Source: Prevotella sp. UBA4341 (GTDB taxonomy: Bacteria; Bacteroidota; Bacteroidia; Bacteroidales; Bacteroidaceae). From it: a DNA stretch of 7,427 bases. Below, piece after piece: positions 1 to 6,346 of this stretch. A program made the position numbers and the translations under genes. Each line of letters starts with the position of its first letter. Position 1 is the first letter of the stretch. The notes beneath the pieces are model-generated. The model was not told the DNA's origin. It saw only the letters and a list, made by a program, of their open reading frames with translations, and made no database searches. Where the stretch lies: positions 1 to 7,427 of the forward strand of contig DGTH01000109.1 in the NCBI GenBank assembly GCA_002393705.1, in the 5' to 3' direction.

Positions 1-761
1 ATGTCGTCGGTGTCGCCCGGCACCATGAATAGCAGCAGCGAGTTGCGCTCAATGTGGCGCAGGAAGCGCAGTCCGAGGCCGCGCCCCTCGCTGGCTCCCT
101 CGATGATGCCCGGAATGTCGGCCATGACGAACGACTGGTTGTCGCGGTAGCCCACGATGCCGAGCGAGGGCTCCATCGTGGTAAAGGGATAGTTGGCTAT
201 CTTCGGCCGGGCGTTCGACAGGGCTGACACCAGCGTCGATTTGCCGGCATTGGGGAATCCTACCAGTCCGACGTCGGCCAGAAGCTTCAGCTCCAGGATG
301 ATGGTCATTTCCTGCATGGGCTCGCCGGGCTGTGCGTAGCGGGGGGCCTGGTTCGTGGCTGAGCGGAACTGAAAATTGCCCAGTCCGCCACGTCCACCCT
401 TCAGCAGCAGCACCTCCTGGCCGTCATAGGTGACGTCACAGACATACTTACCTGTCTCGGCGTTATAGACTACCGTGCCGCAGGGCACGTCGATATAGAC
501 ATCCTTACCATCGGTGCCGTGACACTTGTCCTTGCCGCCGTTGCCGCCGTGCTCGGCAAAGATGTGACGCTCGAACTTCAGGTGCAGCAGCGTCCAGTAG
601 TTATGGTTTCCGCGCAGAATGATGCTGCCGCCCTTGCCGCCATCGCCGCCGTCGGGTCCGCCGTTGGGGTTGTACTTGACGTGGCGCAGGTGCATGGAGC
701 CCCGGCCGCCTTTGCCTGAGCGACAGTATATCTTTACGTAGTCAACGAAATTACTTTCCAT
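1..761 (-). CDS. obg: Obg family GTPase (5' two thirds; runs off the left edge)
   Basis: Obg/CgtA GTPases bind the 50S ribosomal subunit, act in its late assembly, and link GTP/ppGpp levels to growth. The frame starts at ATG 761 and gives 253 residues before the window ends. Residues 1-158 form the glycine-rich Obg domain ([12 protein letters not shown] at 34-45, [11 protein letters not shown] at 122-132). The G domain follows with the P-loop GFPNAGKST at 168-176, the switch I region NYPFTT at 190-195, and G3 DIPG at 215-218 followed by the Obg-type stretch [13 protein letters not shown]4, G5 and any C-terminal domain lie outside the window. Family members are usually about 330-430 residues, so this is truncated by the window edge and not broken. 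It is the last gene of the hpt-adk-obg cluster seen here, 49 bp after the adk stop. No Shine-Dalgarno sequence is visible, which is normal for Bacteroidetes. Identification is firm. Confidence 0.97.
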   Translation of the reverse strand, partial: MESNFVDYVKIYCRSGKGGRGSMHLRHVKYNPNGGPDGGDGGKGGSIILRGNHNYWTLLHLKFERHIFAEHGGNGGKDKCHGTDGKDVYIDVPCGTVVYNAETGKYVCDVTYDGQEVLLLKGGRGGLGNFQFRSATNQAPRYAQPGEPMQEMTIILELKLLADVGLVGFPNAGKSTLVSALSNARPKIANYPFTTMEPSLGIVGYRDNQSFVMADIPGIIEGASEGRGLGLRFLRHIERNSLLLFMVPGDTDD

Positions 762-771
762 ATCGTGGTTG

Positions 772-816
772 TTGCTATAGTTTCTATAGTTTCTATAGTT
801 GCTATAGTTACTATAG
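772..816. repeat. Five tandem 9-bp repeats with phased CTATAG palindromes
   Basis: Units are TTGCTATAG, TTTCTATAG, TTTCTATAG, TTGCTATAG and TTACTATAG, at 772, 781, 790, 799 and 808. Each contains the 6-bp palindrome CTATAG, so the array reads almost the same on both strands. It fills most of the adk-obg gap, and the adk stop codon (811-813) lies in the last unit. Because 9 bp is three codons, each further unit also presents an in-frame TAG to a ribosome reading past adk, and a TAA follows the first stop directly. It may be a slippage-prone microsatellite or a structured spacer between cistrons. No function is demonstrated. Confidence 0.9.
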
Positions 817-1383
817 ACTGTCTATCACTTCCTGAATATCCTTGAAGATGCGCTCCAGTGTGCCCAGACCGTTAATGTGGTGGTGCAGACCTTCCTGCCG
901 GTACCACTCAATGAGGGGCTGCGTCTGCGAGTGATATACCACGAGGCGCTTCTTGATGGTCTCCTCGTTGTCGTCAGCACGACCACTCTGCTGTCCGCGC
1001 AGCAGGAGGCGCTTCATCAGTTCCTCCTCGGGCACGTCGAGCTCAATCATGGCAGCCACCTTGTCGCCACGCTCCTCAAGCATCTTCTTCAGGGCTTCTG
1101 CCTGCGGAATGGTGCGGGGGAAACCGTCGAAGATGACTCCCTTATGGCCACGGCCGTAACCGTCATAGACGCCTGCCAGAATGCTGACCATTAGCTCGTC
1201 GGGTATCAGTTGGCCGTTGTCAATGTAACCCTGGGCCGTCTTGCCCAACTCTGTTCCTTTCTTAATCTCGTTGCGCAGCACGTCGCCGGTCGAGATGTGG
1301 CCCAGCCCATACTTCTCGATGAGCAGGTTGCTTTGGGTCCCCTTGCCTGAGCCGGGAGCTCCGAAAATCACGATATTCTTCAT
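811..1383 (-). CDS. adk: Adenylate kinase, short-LID form
   Basis: Adenylate kinase catalyses ATP + AMP = 2 ADP in the cytoplasm and keeps the adenylate pool balanced. From ATG 1383 the protein has 190 residues, the usual Bacteroidetes length. Visible motifs are the P-loop GAPGSGKGT (8-16), STGD in the AMP-binding region (31-34), and the family signature [12 protein letters not shown] (85-96). A LID-region stretch, [15 protein letters not shown] (133-147), follows. The LID is the short type with no inserted zinc or Tyr/Phe domain. I chose ATG 1383 because the P-loop then sits at the family-typical distance from the N-terminus, and because an A-rich leader (AACAAAAACAAAG) of the Bacteroidetes kind lies just upstream. 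The frame stays open to another ATG at 1524, which would add 47 residues (237 in all); see the separate entry. It lies between hpt and obg on the same strand. The enzyme call is firm; the start is less so. Confidence 0.95.
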   Translation of the reverse strand: MKNIVIFGAPGSGKGTQSNLLIEKYGLGHISTGDVLRNEIKKGTELGKTAQGYIDNGQLIPDELMVSILAGVYDGYGRGHKGVIFDGFPRTIPQAEALKKMLEERGDKVAAMIELDVPEEELMKRLLLRGQQSGRADDNEETIKKRLVVYHSQTQPLIEWYRQEGLHHHINGLGTLERIFKDIQEVIDSL

Positions 1384-1524
1384 AACAATTCTTTGTTTTT
1401 GTTCGTCATGTTTTACTTGCGCTTCCTTGCCCTTCCACTTGTACCACAAGTCGGTCATCAGGTCTTTCTTTCCTTTGCCCTCTTCCAAGTCACTGGGCAG
1501 GTGCGGCAACTTTACTTCTCTCAT
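1384..1524 (-). other. In-frame open stretch before adk (47 codons): N-terminal extension or small ORF
   Basis: Between the hpt stop (1543-1545) and the family-typical adk start lies a stretch with no stop codon in the adk frame, beginning at ATG 1524, 18 bp after hpt. Its translation is hydrophilic and lysine-rich, with an aromatic patch (DLWYKWKGK) and an internal Met at codon 23, and it looks coding-like rather than random. If translated, it would run straight into Adk as a 47-residue extension, since there is no stop to make it a separate peptide. The sequence directly before ATG 1524 (TTTTAGCGT) is a poorer leader than the one before ATG 1383. I do not recognise the peptide. It may be a genuine lineage-specific extension or a leftover of an older spacer gene. 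Confidence 0.45.
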
Positions 1525-1542
1525 ACGCTAAAATCTCAAATC

Positions 1543-2076
1543 TCAAACCAAAGTATAGATTTCCTTTAGGTTACGGCCTTGCTGGTCGTAGTCCAGTCCG
1601 TAGCCCACGATGAAGTCGTTGGGAATAGAGAAGCAGGCATACTCAATGTCAATGGGTTCGAGCAGTTTGTCGGGTTTGACGAAGAGCGTGCAGATGTGTA
1701 CCGACGCCGGGTTACGCGTTCCCAGCGACTCGATCATCTGCTTCATGGTCTGTCCCGTATCGACAATATCCTCCACAATGACAAGGTGGCGGCCCGTCAG
1801 GTCTTCGTTAATACCGAGCACCTCCTTGATTTTGCCGGTTGAGGTGGTTCCCTGGTACGATGCCAGCTTCACAAAAGAAATCTCACACGGGATGGTTACC
1901 TCGCGCATCAGGTCGGCAGCAAAGATAAACGAACCGTTCAGCACTCCAATAAACAGCGGGTTCTTGCCCTCCATGTCCTTGCTGATGCGTGCTGCTACTT
2001 CCTTTATACGCTTCTTGATTTCGTCCTCCGAAAAGGATGTTTTGAACGTTTTGTCCTTGATTTTTACTGTACTCAT
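1543..2076 (-). CDS. hpt: Hypoxanthine phosphoribosyltransferase
   Basis: This purine salvage enzyme transfers the phosphoribosyl group of PRPP to hypoxanthine (often also guanine), giving IMP (GMP), in the cytoplasm. The 177-residue product has the standard family length. The PRPP-binding signature VIVEDIVDTGQT spans residues 99-110, with the acidic pair E102-D103. VLNGS at 45-49 corresponds to the PPi-binding loop, VKPDK at 133-137 supplies the lysine expected to contact the purine, and DFIVGYGLDYDQQGRNL near the C-terminus is the Mg/purine-binding end typical of bacterial HPT. The start at 2076 has an A-rich leader (AATAAAAAGTAAG) and a promoter -7 element 24 bp upstream. It is the first gene of the hpt-adk-obg cluster, an arrangement I recall as common in Bacteroidetes. 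Identification is firm; base preference (hypoxanthine versus guanine) cannot be read from the sequence. Confidence 0.94.
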   Translation of the reverse strand: MSTVKIKDKTFKTSFSEDEIKKRIKEVAARISKDMEGKNPLFIGVLNGSFIFAADLMREVTIPCEISFVKLASYQGTTSTGKIKEVLGINEDLTGRHLVIVEDIVDTGQTMKQMIESLGTRNPASVHICTLFVKPDKLLEPIDIEYACFSIPNDFIVGYGLDYDQQGRNLKEIYTLV

Positions 2077-2100
2077 AGCTTACTTTTTATTAATTTGCTA

Positions 2101-2108
2101 CAAAATTA
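2101..2108 (-). promoter_or_regulatory. Promoter -7 element for the hpt-adk-obg cluster
   Basis: On the minus strand this reads TAATTTTG, an exact match to the Bacteroidetes sigma-ABfr -7 consensus TAnnTTTG, 24 bp before the hpt ATG. No good TTTG -33 element lies at the usual 19-21 bp spacing; the nearest TTTG is only 12 bp upstream. It is the only strong candidate promoter I see for the three-gene cluster. Confidence 0.65.
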
Positions 2109-2144
2109 CGAATTTTCTTCCAAAGAATAACGCTTGATTAGCAA

Positions 2145-2160
2145 TAATTTTGTATTTTTG
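2145..2160 (+). promoter_or_regulatory. Two abutting -7 elements just upstream of the NAD(P)HX repair gene
   Basis: TAATTTTG (2145-2152) and TATTTTTG (2153-2160) both match TAnnTTTG and directly abut. Neither has a clear TTTG at -33 spacing. They lie 15 and 7 bp before ATG 2168, so transcripts would have a very short 5' UTR or none. Together with the minus-strand element at 2101-2108 they make 2077-2167 a compact divergent promoter region. Confidence 0.55.
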
Positions 2161-2167
2161 CATGCGT

Positions 2168-3682
2168 ATGAAGATATTTACCGGTGCTCAGATACATGAG
2201 CTAGACCAATACACCATCGAACACGAGCCTATCGAGTCGATAGATTTAATGGAGCGTGCGGCCAAGGCCATCACGCGTGCCATCTGCGATCAGTGGTCTG
2301 CAAACACCCCCGTCGTCGTGTTTGCCGGACCGGGTAATAACGGCGGCGATGCCTTGGCTGTGGCCCGCATGTTGGCTGAGGGAGGTTATAGTGTTTCTGC
2401 TTATCTCTTCAACATCAGCGGTCACCTGTCGAGCGACTGTGCCGTCAACCGGCAACGCCTGAAGGACTGTAAGCGCCTGAAAGCTTTTTCCGAGGTTGTT
2501 CAGGAGTTTGAACCCCCGCAGTTAGAGGCCGACATGCTCGTCGTTGACGGACTGTTTGGTTCTGGGCTGAACAAGCCGTTGGCAGGTGGCTTTGCCTCGT
2601 TAGTGAAGTATATTAACAGTGCGCCGTCGCGTGTGGTCAGCATCGACCTGCCGTCGGGACTCATGAGCGAGGACAACACTTATAACGTACGCTCCAACAT
2701 CATCAAGGCCGACCTTACGCTGACGCTGCAGCAGCCCAAGCTTTCCTTCTTCTTTCCGGAGAACCAGCAGTTCATTGGGCGCTTCCGTGTACTTGACATC
2801 CGCTTGAGCACTGAAGGCATGGAGAAGATAGAGGCCCAGTACAACATCATCGAGGAGAGTGACATACGTCCGCTGCTCAAGCACCGCGACAGCTATGCAC
2901 ACAAGGGAAACATGGGCAGCGCCCTGCTTGTGGCCGGCAGTTACGGCATGGCTGGAGCCGCCGTTCTGGCCAGCAGGGCTTGTCTGCGGTCGGGTGCCGG
3001 CAAGGTGACCGTCCGCTCTCCGCGCCGTAACAATGCCATTCTGCAAATATCTGTGCCTGAGGCCATTGTGCAGTTAGACTCTGAGGAGACCATCTTCTCT
3101 GAGGCCGTCGATACCGAGGACTTCAACGCTATGGGCATCGGCCCGGGCCTGGGTACCAGTGAGACCACGGCCATTGCACTCATAGCCCAGTTGCGCCGGG
3201 CGCAGTGTCCTATCGTGGCCGATGCCGACGCGCTGAACATGCTGGCCAACCACCGCGCGTGGATGATGCAGTTGCCCAAGGGTATCATCTTTACGCCCCA
3301 CCCGAAGGAGTTTGACCGCATGGAGGGCCACTCTGCCGACAGCTACGAGCGGCTCACCAAAGCCCGCGAAATGGCAGAGCGCCTGCAGGGCTACGTCATT
3401 CTGAAGGGTCACCACTCCGCTCTTTGCTGTCCCGACGGTCACGTCATGTTCAATAGCACGGGCAATGCCGGCATGGCCACGGCGGGCAGCGGCGACGTGC
3501 TGACGGGCGTGCTGACAGCCCTTCTGGCTCGTGGCTACCAGCAGCGTGAGGCCTGCATGACGGGCATGTTTCTGCATGGTCTGGCCGGCGACATTGCCGC
3601 CCGCCGCCTTGGCGAGGAGAGCCTGATGGCCAGCGACATCATTCAGTGTCTGCCCGAAGCATTTAAGAAAATAGAAGACTGA
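2168..3682 (+). CDS. nnr: Bifunctional NAD(P)H-hydrate epimerase / ADP-dependent NAD(P)H-hydrate dehydratase
   Basis: This metabolite-repair enzyme restores damaged NADH and NADPH. The epimerase half interconverts R- and S-NAD(P)HX, and the dehydratase half converts the S form back to NAD(P)H using ADP. From ATG 2168 the protein has 504 residues, the normal length of the fused YjeF form. The N-terminal YjeF_N domain covers about 1-215: GPGNNGGD (54-61), DGLFGSGL (127-134) and DLPSG (160-164). The C-terminal ribokinase-like domain covers about 225-504: HKGNMG (245-250), GIGPGLG (323-329), DADALN (352-357), TPHPKEF (376-382), LKGHH (412-416), and NAGMATAGSGDVLTG (433-447) with the expected catalytic Asp at 443. 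I chose 2168 because MKIFTGAQIHELD matches the family N-terminus. ATG 2162 is an alternative two codons upstream. The frame also extends to a TTG at 2150, but that lies inside the -7 elements. It is the first gene of the plus-strand run. Confidence 0.95.
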   Translation: MKIFTGAQIHELDQYTIEHEPIESIDLMERAAKAITRAICDQWSANTPVVVFAGPGNNGGDALAVARMLAEGGYSVSAYLFNISGHLSSDCAVNRQRLKDCKRLKAFSEVVQEFEPPQLEADMLVVDGLFGSGLNKPLAGGFASLVKYINSAPSRVVSIDLPSGLMSEDNTYNVRSNIIKADLTLTLQQPKLSFFFPENQQFIGRFRVLDIRLSTEGMEKIEAQYNIIEESDIRPLLKHRDSYAHKGNMGSALLVAGSYGMAGAAVLASRACLRSGAGKVTVRSPRRNNAILQISVPEAIVQLDSEETIFSEAVDTEDFNAMGIGPGLGTSETTAIALIAQLRRAQCPIVADADALNMLANHRAWMMQLPKGIIFTPHPKEFDRMEGHSADSYERLTKAREMAERLQGYVILKGHHSALCCPDGHVMFNSTGNAGMATAGSGDVLTGVLTALLARGYQQREACMTGMFLHGLAGDIAARRLGEESLMASDIIQCLPEAFKKIED

Positions 3683-3696
3683 AACATTAGAATAAG

Positions 3697-4770
3697 ATGA
3701 AACGCATTACATTCCTTTTAGCATCGCTCCTCGTGAGCTGCTTTACCGTCTGCATGGCTCAGACGGAACTGAGCAAGTACCAGCCGGGCATAACCGCCGA
3801 AGGTGCCATTTACTATCTGCCCAAGACGGCCCTGAACTTCCTGGTTCAAGTAGAGAAAACCACCTACACGCCCGGCGAGTATGCGCCCTACGCTGAGCGT
3901 TACCTTGCGTTGCGGGGTGTGAAGAATGAGAAGAACGTCAGCTACCGTGTCGCTAATGTGCTGATGCAGACGGTGGGCGTGGCTGATACTGCCAAGTGCT
4001 TCGCCGTGAAGTTTAATGCCAAATCGACCGCCTCGAACATGGAGCTGGCTGACGACGGCGTGCTGCTGGCCCTGAACAGTCAGGGCATCCGACAGGAGCG
4101 GCCCCGCCACTTTTCGCCAGCCCCGAAGCCTCAGGCCCTGAACCCGCGACAGTACCTCAACGAGGAGATTCTTGCTGCCGGCAGCATGACGAAGCGTGCA
4201 GAACTCATTGCACAGGAAATCTACAACATCCGCGAGAGCAAGAACCAGCTGACGCGTGGCGAGGCTGACTACATGCCGAAGGACGGCGAGCAGCTGCGCA
4301 TCATGCTCAGCCAGCTCGACAGCCAGGAGCAGGCACTGACCCAGCTCTTTACCGGCGTCACCGAGTGCGACACCACCGAGTACATCATCCAGACTTGTCC
4401 CATGACGGCCGTTCAGGACATGGTGCTCTTCCGTCTGTCTCAGCACCTCGGCATTGTCAATGCCGATGACCTTTCGGGCGATCCGTATTACCTAACGGTT
4501 GAAGACCTGCACACCGTGCCGGCTCCCGTCGAGACTAAGAAAAAGAAGAAGCTCGAGGAGGAGGGCATCTATGTCAACATTCCCGGCCGCATCAAGGTGA
4601 CCTTGACGAACCACGGCCGCGAGCTCTACCGTGACGAGTTCACCGCCGGACAGTTCGGCACCGTCGAACTGCTCAGCGCGGAACTCTTCAATAAGCGTTA
4701 CACCACCCACCTGCGCCTGAACCCCGTCAACGGCGGCGTAGAAATGATTGAGGCCGAGCAGGCAAAGTAG
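3697..4770 (+). CDS. Exported DUF4831-like protein
   Basis: This is a secreted or envelope protein of unknown function, 357 residues long. The N-terminus (KR, then a hydrophobic stretch 5-20) is a signal peptide, most likely cut after Ala21 to leave an N-terminal Gln, as is frequent in Bacteroidetes exported proteins. LVSC at 12-15 also fits a lipobox, but the hydrophobic residues after that Cys make it less likely. The mature start (GAIYYLPKTALNF, then PGEYAPYAERYL around 59-70) matches my memory of the Bacteroidetes-restricted family DUF4831, as does the overall length. A linker with five lysines (281-285) followed by LEEEG precedes a C-terminal, probably beta-rich segment (290-350). The gene begins 14 bp after the nnr stop and ends 11 bp before the next start, so it is probably co-transcribed. 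No catalytic motif is visible. The family name is from memory and unsearched. Confidence 0.8.
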   Translation: MKRITFLLASLLVSCFTVCMAQTELSKYQPGITAEGAIYYLPKTALNFLVQVEKTTYTPGEYAPYAERYLALRGVKNEKNVSYRVANVLMQTVGVADTAKCFAVKFNAKSTASNMELADDGVLLALNSQGIRQERPRHFSPAPKPQALNPRQYLNEEILAAGSMTKRAELIAQEIYNIRESKNQLTRGEADYMPKDGEQLRIMLSQLDSQEQALTQLFTGVTECDTTEYIIQTCPMTAVQDMVLFRLSQHLGIVNADDLSGDPYYLTVEDLHTVPAPVETKKKKKLEEEGIYVNIPGRIKVTLTNHGRELYRDEFTAGQFGTVELLSAELFNKRYTTHLRLNPVNGGVEMIEAEQAK

Positions 4771-4781
4771 GGTGTGCCGAT

Positions 4782-5714
4782 ATGAAGTTGCCACTTCGCG
4801 TAGCGATTGTCCTTACTTTGATTACTGTCCTGATTTCCTGTACAAATCAGGACAGTAATGGTGTTATGCTGAAGCGTGCGGAACGGCAAATGACATCAGC
4901 CCCTTATCATGCCATGGTGTTGATAGACTCCATACCTGACAGCATTCTTTTTCAACCTTATGCTCCTCGAGGCCATTATAGTCAGTGTCTGACAGTTGCC
5001 CGTTATAACAAAGCCTGCAAGTGCCTACAATCTAATGACATAGAAAAAGCTAAGCAGTGGCTGCGACTCGTTATTATGCAGGCGGAAGACGAGAAGGACA
5101 AGCAGCAAGCAGTTGGTCTATTGGAGAAACTTGTTGTTTTGACTGTAACGCCAGAGAATGATAGTCTGAAGGAGAATCTTGTGACGGAATTGTTGGCTAC
5201 CGATTCCTTGGTTCAACATCATTCGGAAGAGCATGTAGCATCAGCCAGAAAAGCGGTTCTCAATAAACCTCTTTACTGGATTTCGGTTATTCTTCTCCTG
5301 ATAGCTATTGCCGTATTGTTATTCGTTCAACACAAGCAAAGTAAGTATAAAGCAATCCAAGACTTTCAGAAAGAAATAAACCATCTTAACAAACAGGCAA
5401 GGCGCATGAGTGAAAATACGTCAGAACGCCTGGGAGTTGGCAAACAAATCTATGATAACGTGACGGGTGGCGGTTCTATGAAGAACATCTCCATTGAGCA
5501 TGAGCAATGCTTCATCGACTTCTATGCCTTTTCCTTTCCTCAGGAATACGCAGGACTCGTCGCCCCCTACCTCTCCCTTTCGCTTCGTCACACCACCTAC
5601 CTTATACTGAAGCGGATGGGCTATAACGACAACGACATACAGACCATACTCTTTGTGAAAGCCAGCACAATACGTAGTTATCGCCTGCGAATAGAGAAAA
5701 ACCGGAAGGCATAA
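4782..5714 (+). CDS. Lipobox/transmembrane protein with C-terminal LuxR-like HTH (short regulator)
   Basis: The 310-residue product seems to belong to the Bacteroidetes class of membrane-bound regulators with a periplasmic helical-repeat part and a cytoplasmic HTH. The N-terminus is a signal peptide ending in LISC (17-20), a good lipobox. Residues 30-150 are helical, with one TPR-like pair (about 75-118). One transmembrane helix lies at about 164-183, followed by a charged, probably coiled-coil stretch (184-215). The C-terminus (about 266-303: SLSLRHTTYLILKRMG, NDNDIQTIL, STIRSYRLRIEKN) resembles the LuxR-like HTH of this class. Full-length relatives as I remember them are 500-600 residues with several TPRs, so this one is short. 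Its N-terminal two thirds look richer in A/T than the preceding gene. A perfect 16-bp inverted repeat overlaps codons 14-26. It starts 11 bp after the DUF4831-like gene. The regulatory role is inferred; targets are unknown. Confidence 0.75.
   Translation: MKLPLRVAIVLTLITVLISCTNQDSNGVMLKRAERQMTSAPYHAMVLIDSIPDSILFQPYAPRGHYSQCLTVARYNKACKCLQSNDIEKAKQWLRLVIMQAEDEKDKQQAVGLLEKLVVLTVTPENDSLKENLVTELLATDSLVQHHSEEHVASARKAVLNKPLYWISVILLLIAIAVLLFVQHKQSKYKAIQDFQKEINHLNKQARRMSENTSERLGVGKQIYDNVTGGGSMKNISIEHEQCFIDFYAFSFPQEYAGLVAPYLSLSLRHTTYLILKRMGYNDNDIQTILFVKASTIRSYRLRIEKNRKA
4821..4859 (+). repeat. Perfect 16-bp inverted repeat inside the signal-peptide codons
   Basis: The left arm ATTACTGTCCTGATTT (4821-4836) and the right arm AAATCAGGACAGTAAT (4844-4859) are exact reverse complements around a 7-nt loop CCTGTAC. 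The structure covers codons 14-26 of the 4782 gene, including the lipobox Cys codon (TGT, in the loop). The RNA would form a long stem-loop about 40 nt after the start codon. No T-run follows, so it is not an intrinsic terminator. A smaller 5-bp hairpin (GAAGT/ACTTC, 4784-4797) sits at the start codon itself. Confidence 0.92.
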
Positions 5715-5806
5715 GCGTTGCACTTTCTATTATATATTTTTATATTAATGATACGGAATATTCTTATTATCAGTATGTTAGATTATGTGTAACACGTGCA
5801 ACGCTT
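5713..5806. repeat. 11-bp inverted repeat bracketing an AT-rich spacer
   Basis: AAGCGTTGCAC (5713-5723) and GTGCAACGCTT (5796-5806) are perfect inverted copies 72 bp apart, and the first overlaps the stop codon of the HTH gene. The sequence between is strongly AT-rich with no open frame. It could be a long-loop transcript end, a protein-binding pair, or a remnant of a small mobile element. No flanking target duplication is evident, and I do not recognise the element. Confidence 0.75.
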
Positions 5807-5828
5807 GCTTTTGAAAAACAGAAAAAGA

Positions 5829-5860
5829 TTTGGATTCTCTGGTAATTATTTTTACATTTG
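5829..5860 (+). promoter_or_regulatory. Bacteroidetes promoter for the small membrane protein gene
   Basis: TTTG (5829-5832), a 20-bp spacer, then TACATTTG (5853-5860) match the sigma-ABfr consensus TTTG-N19-21-TAnnTTTG exactly. The -7 element ends 33 bp before ATG 5894 and 54 bp before ATG 5915. Confidence 0.85.
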
Positions 5861-5893
5861 CAGAAAAATTATTTAAGATGAGAATTAAAATCT

Positions 5894-6328
5894 ATGTATT
5901 TAAACCTGTTTAGTATGGAAAAAAGTATTCTTATCACGTTTCTCATGTCGCTGTTGGTCTTTCTATTGACCTTTTGGACAGCCGGTTATTCACTTTATGC
6001 TGCTTGTCTGGCTGAAAGTGTGGCTTTCTTTGTGCTGACCTATTACGTTTTGAAGACTTATGCTAAGCCGGGGACCTTCGGGTTGCCTTTTGTTGTCGCC
6101 GTCGTCGCAGGCAGGATCGTTTTAGACGTTCCGCTCAGAGTGATGGAGTTTCCTGAAACATTATTCTCCCTGTTTGTGCCTATTGTGGTTATAGTGAGCA
6201 TTGTGTTGGCAGCGTTATATTATAAGGAGAACAGGGTTTCAGTGCTGGTTCTCTCTGTCTTCATCATTCTCTTGCTGGCAACGGTTGGGCAGGCAGAATG
6301 GCTTGATACTTTTCATTACAAGAGATAG
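5894..6328 (+). CDS. Small polytopic membrane protein of unknown function
   Basis: I do not recognise this 144-residue protein. It is very hydrophobic, with four or five likely membrane helices at about 10-29, 33-53, 63-79, 91-110 and 114-132. Short charged turns lie between them (KTYAKPG at 54-60, YYKENR at 109-114), and the tail EWLDTFHYKR is polar. There are no conserved catalytic-looking residues. Two starts are possible: ATG 5894 (144 residues) or ATG 5915 (137 residues, MEKSILITF). The second gives a more typical N-terminus, Met plus charged residues before the first helix. An 11-codon frame at 5878-5913 ends one base before ATG 5915. The gene has its own strong promoter (5829-5860) and a hairpin terminator just beyond (6347-6373), so it appears to be a single-gene unit. 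Base composition is moderate in G+C and unlike the AT-rich spacer before it. Confidence 0.75.
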   Translation: MYLNLFSMEKSILITFLMSLLVFLLTFWTAGYSLYAACLAESVAFFVLTYYVLKTYAKPGTFGLPFVVAVVAGRIVLDVPLRVMEFPETLFSLFVPIVVIVSIVLAALYYKENRVSVLVLSVFIILLLATVGQAEWLDTFHYKR

Positions 6329-6346
6329 ATGCCACAAAACGACGAT

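Noticed and set aside
519..719. Plus-strand open frame of 66 codons opposite the obg glycine-rich region
   Set aside because: It is antisense to the well-supported Obg domain; its Ala/Val-rich translation simply mirrors Gly-rich GC codons.
772..816. Possible CRISPR array
   Set aside because: The units are 9 bp, directly tandem and without unique spacers.
2150..2167. TTG start at 2150 adding MYFCMR to the NAD(P)HX repair enzyme
   Set aside because: The TTG lies inside the -7 promoter elements, and the family N-terminus fits ATG 2168; the extension would not be transcribed.
2600..3577. Several long minus-strand frames within the nnr gene
   Set aside because: They are shadows produced by GC-rich codon use; none shows recognisable motifs, while the plus frame carries every expected motif of both domains.
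3730..3741. Lipobox LVSC in the DUF4831-like protein
   Set aside because: The residues after the Cys are hydrophobic, and a standard cleavage before Gln22 explains the signal peptide better; kept only as an alternative.
4698..4889. Minus-strand frame whose translation contains ITVLI and NQDSN like the plus-strand gene
   Set aside because: The resemblance is a by-product of the perfect inverted repeat at 4821-4859; the frame overlaps two real genes antisense and has no promoter.
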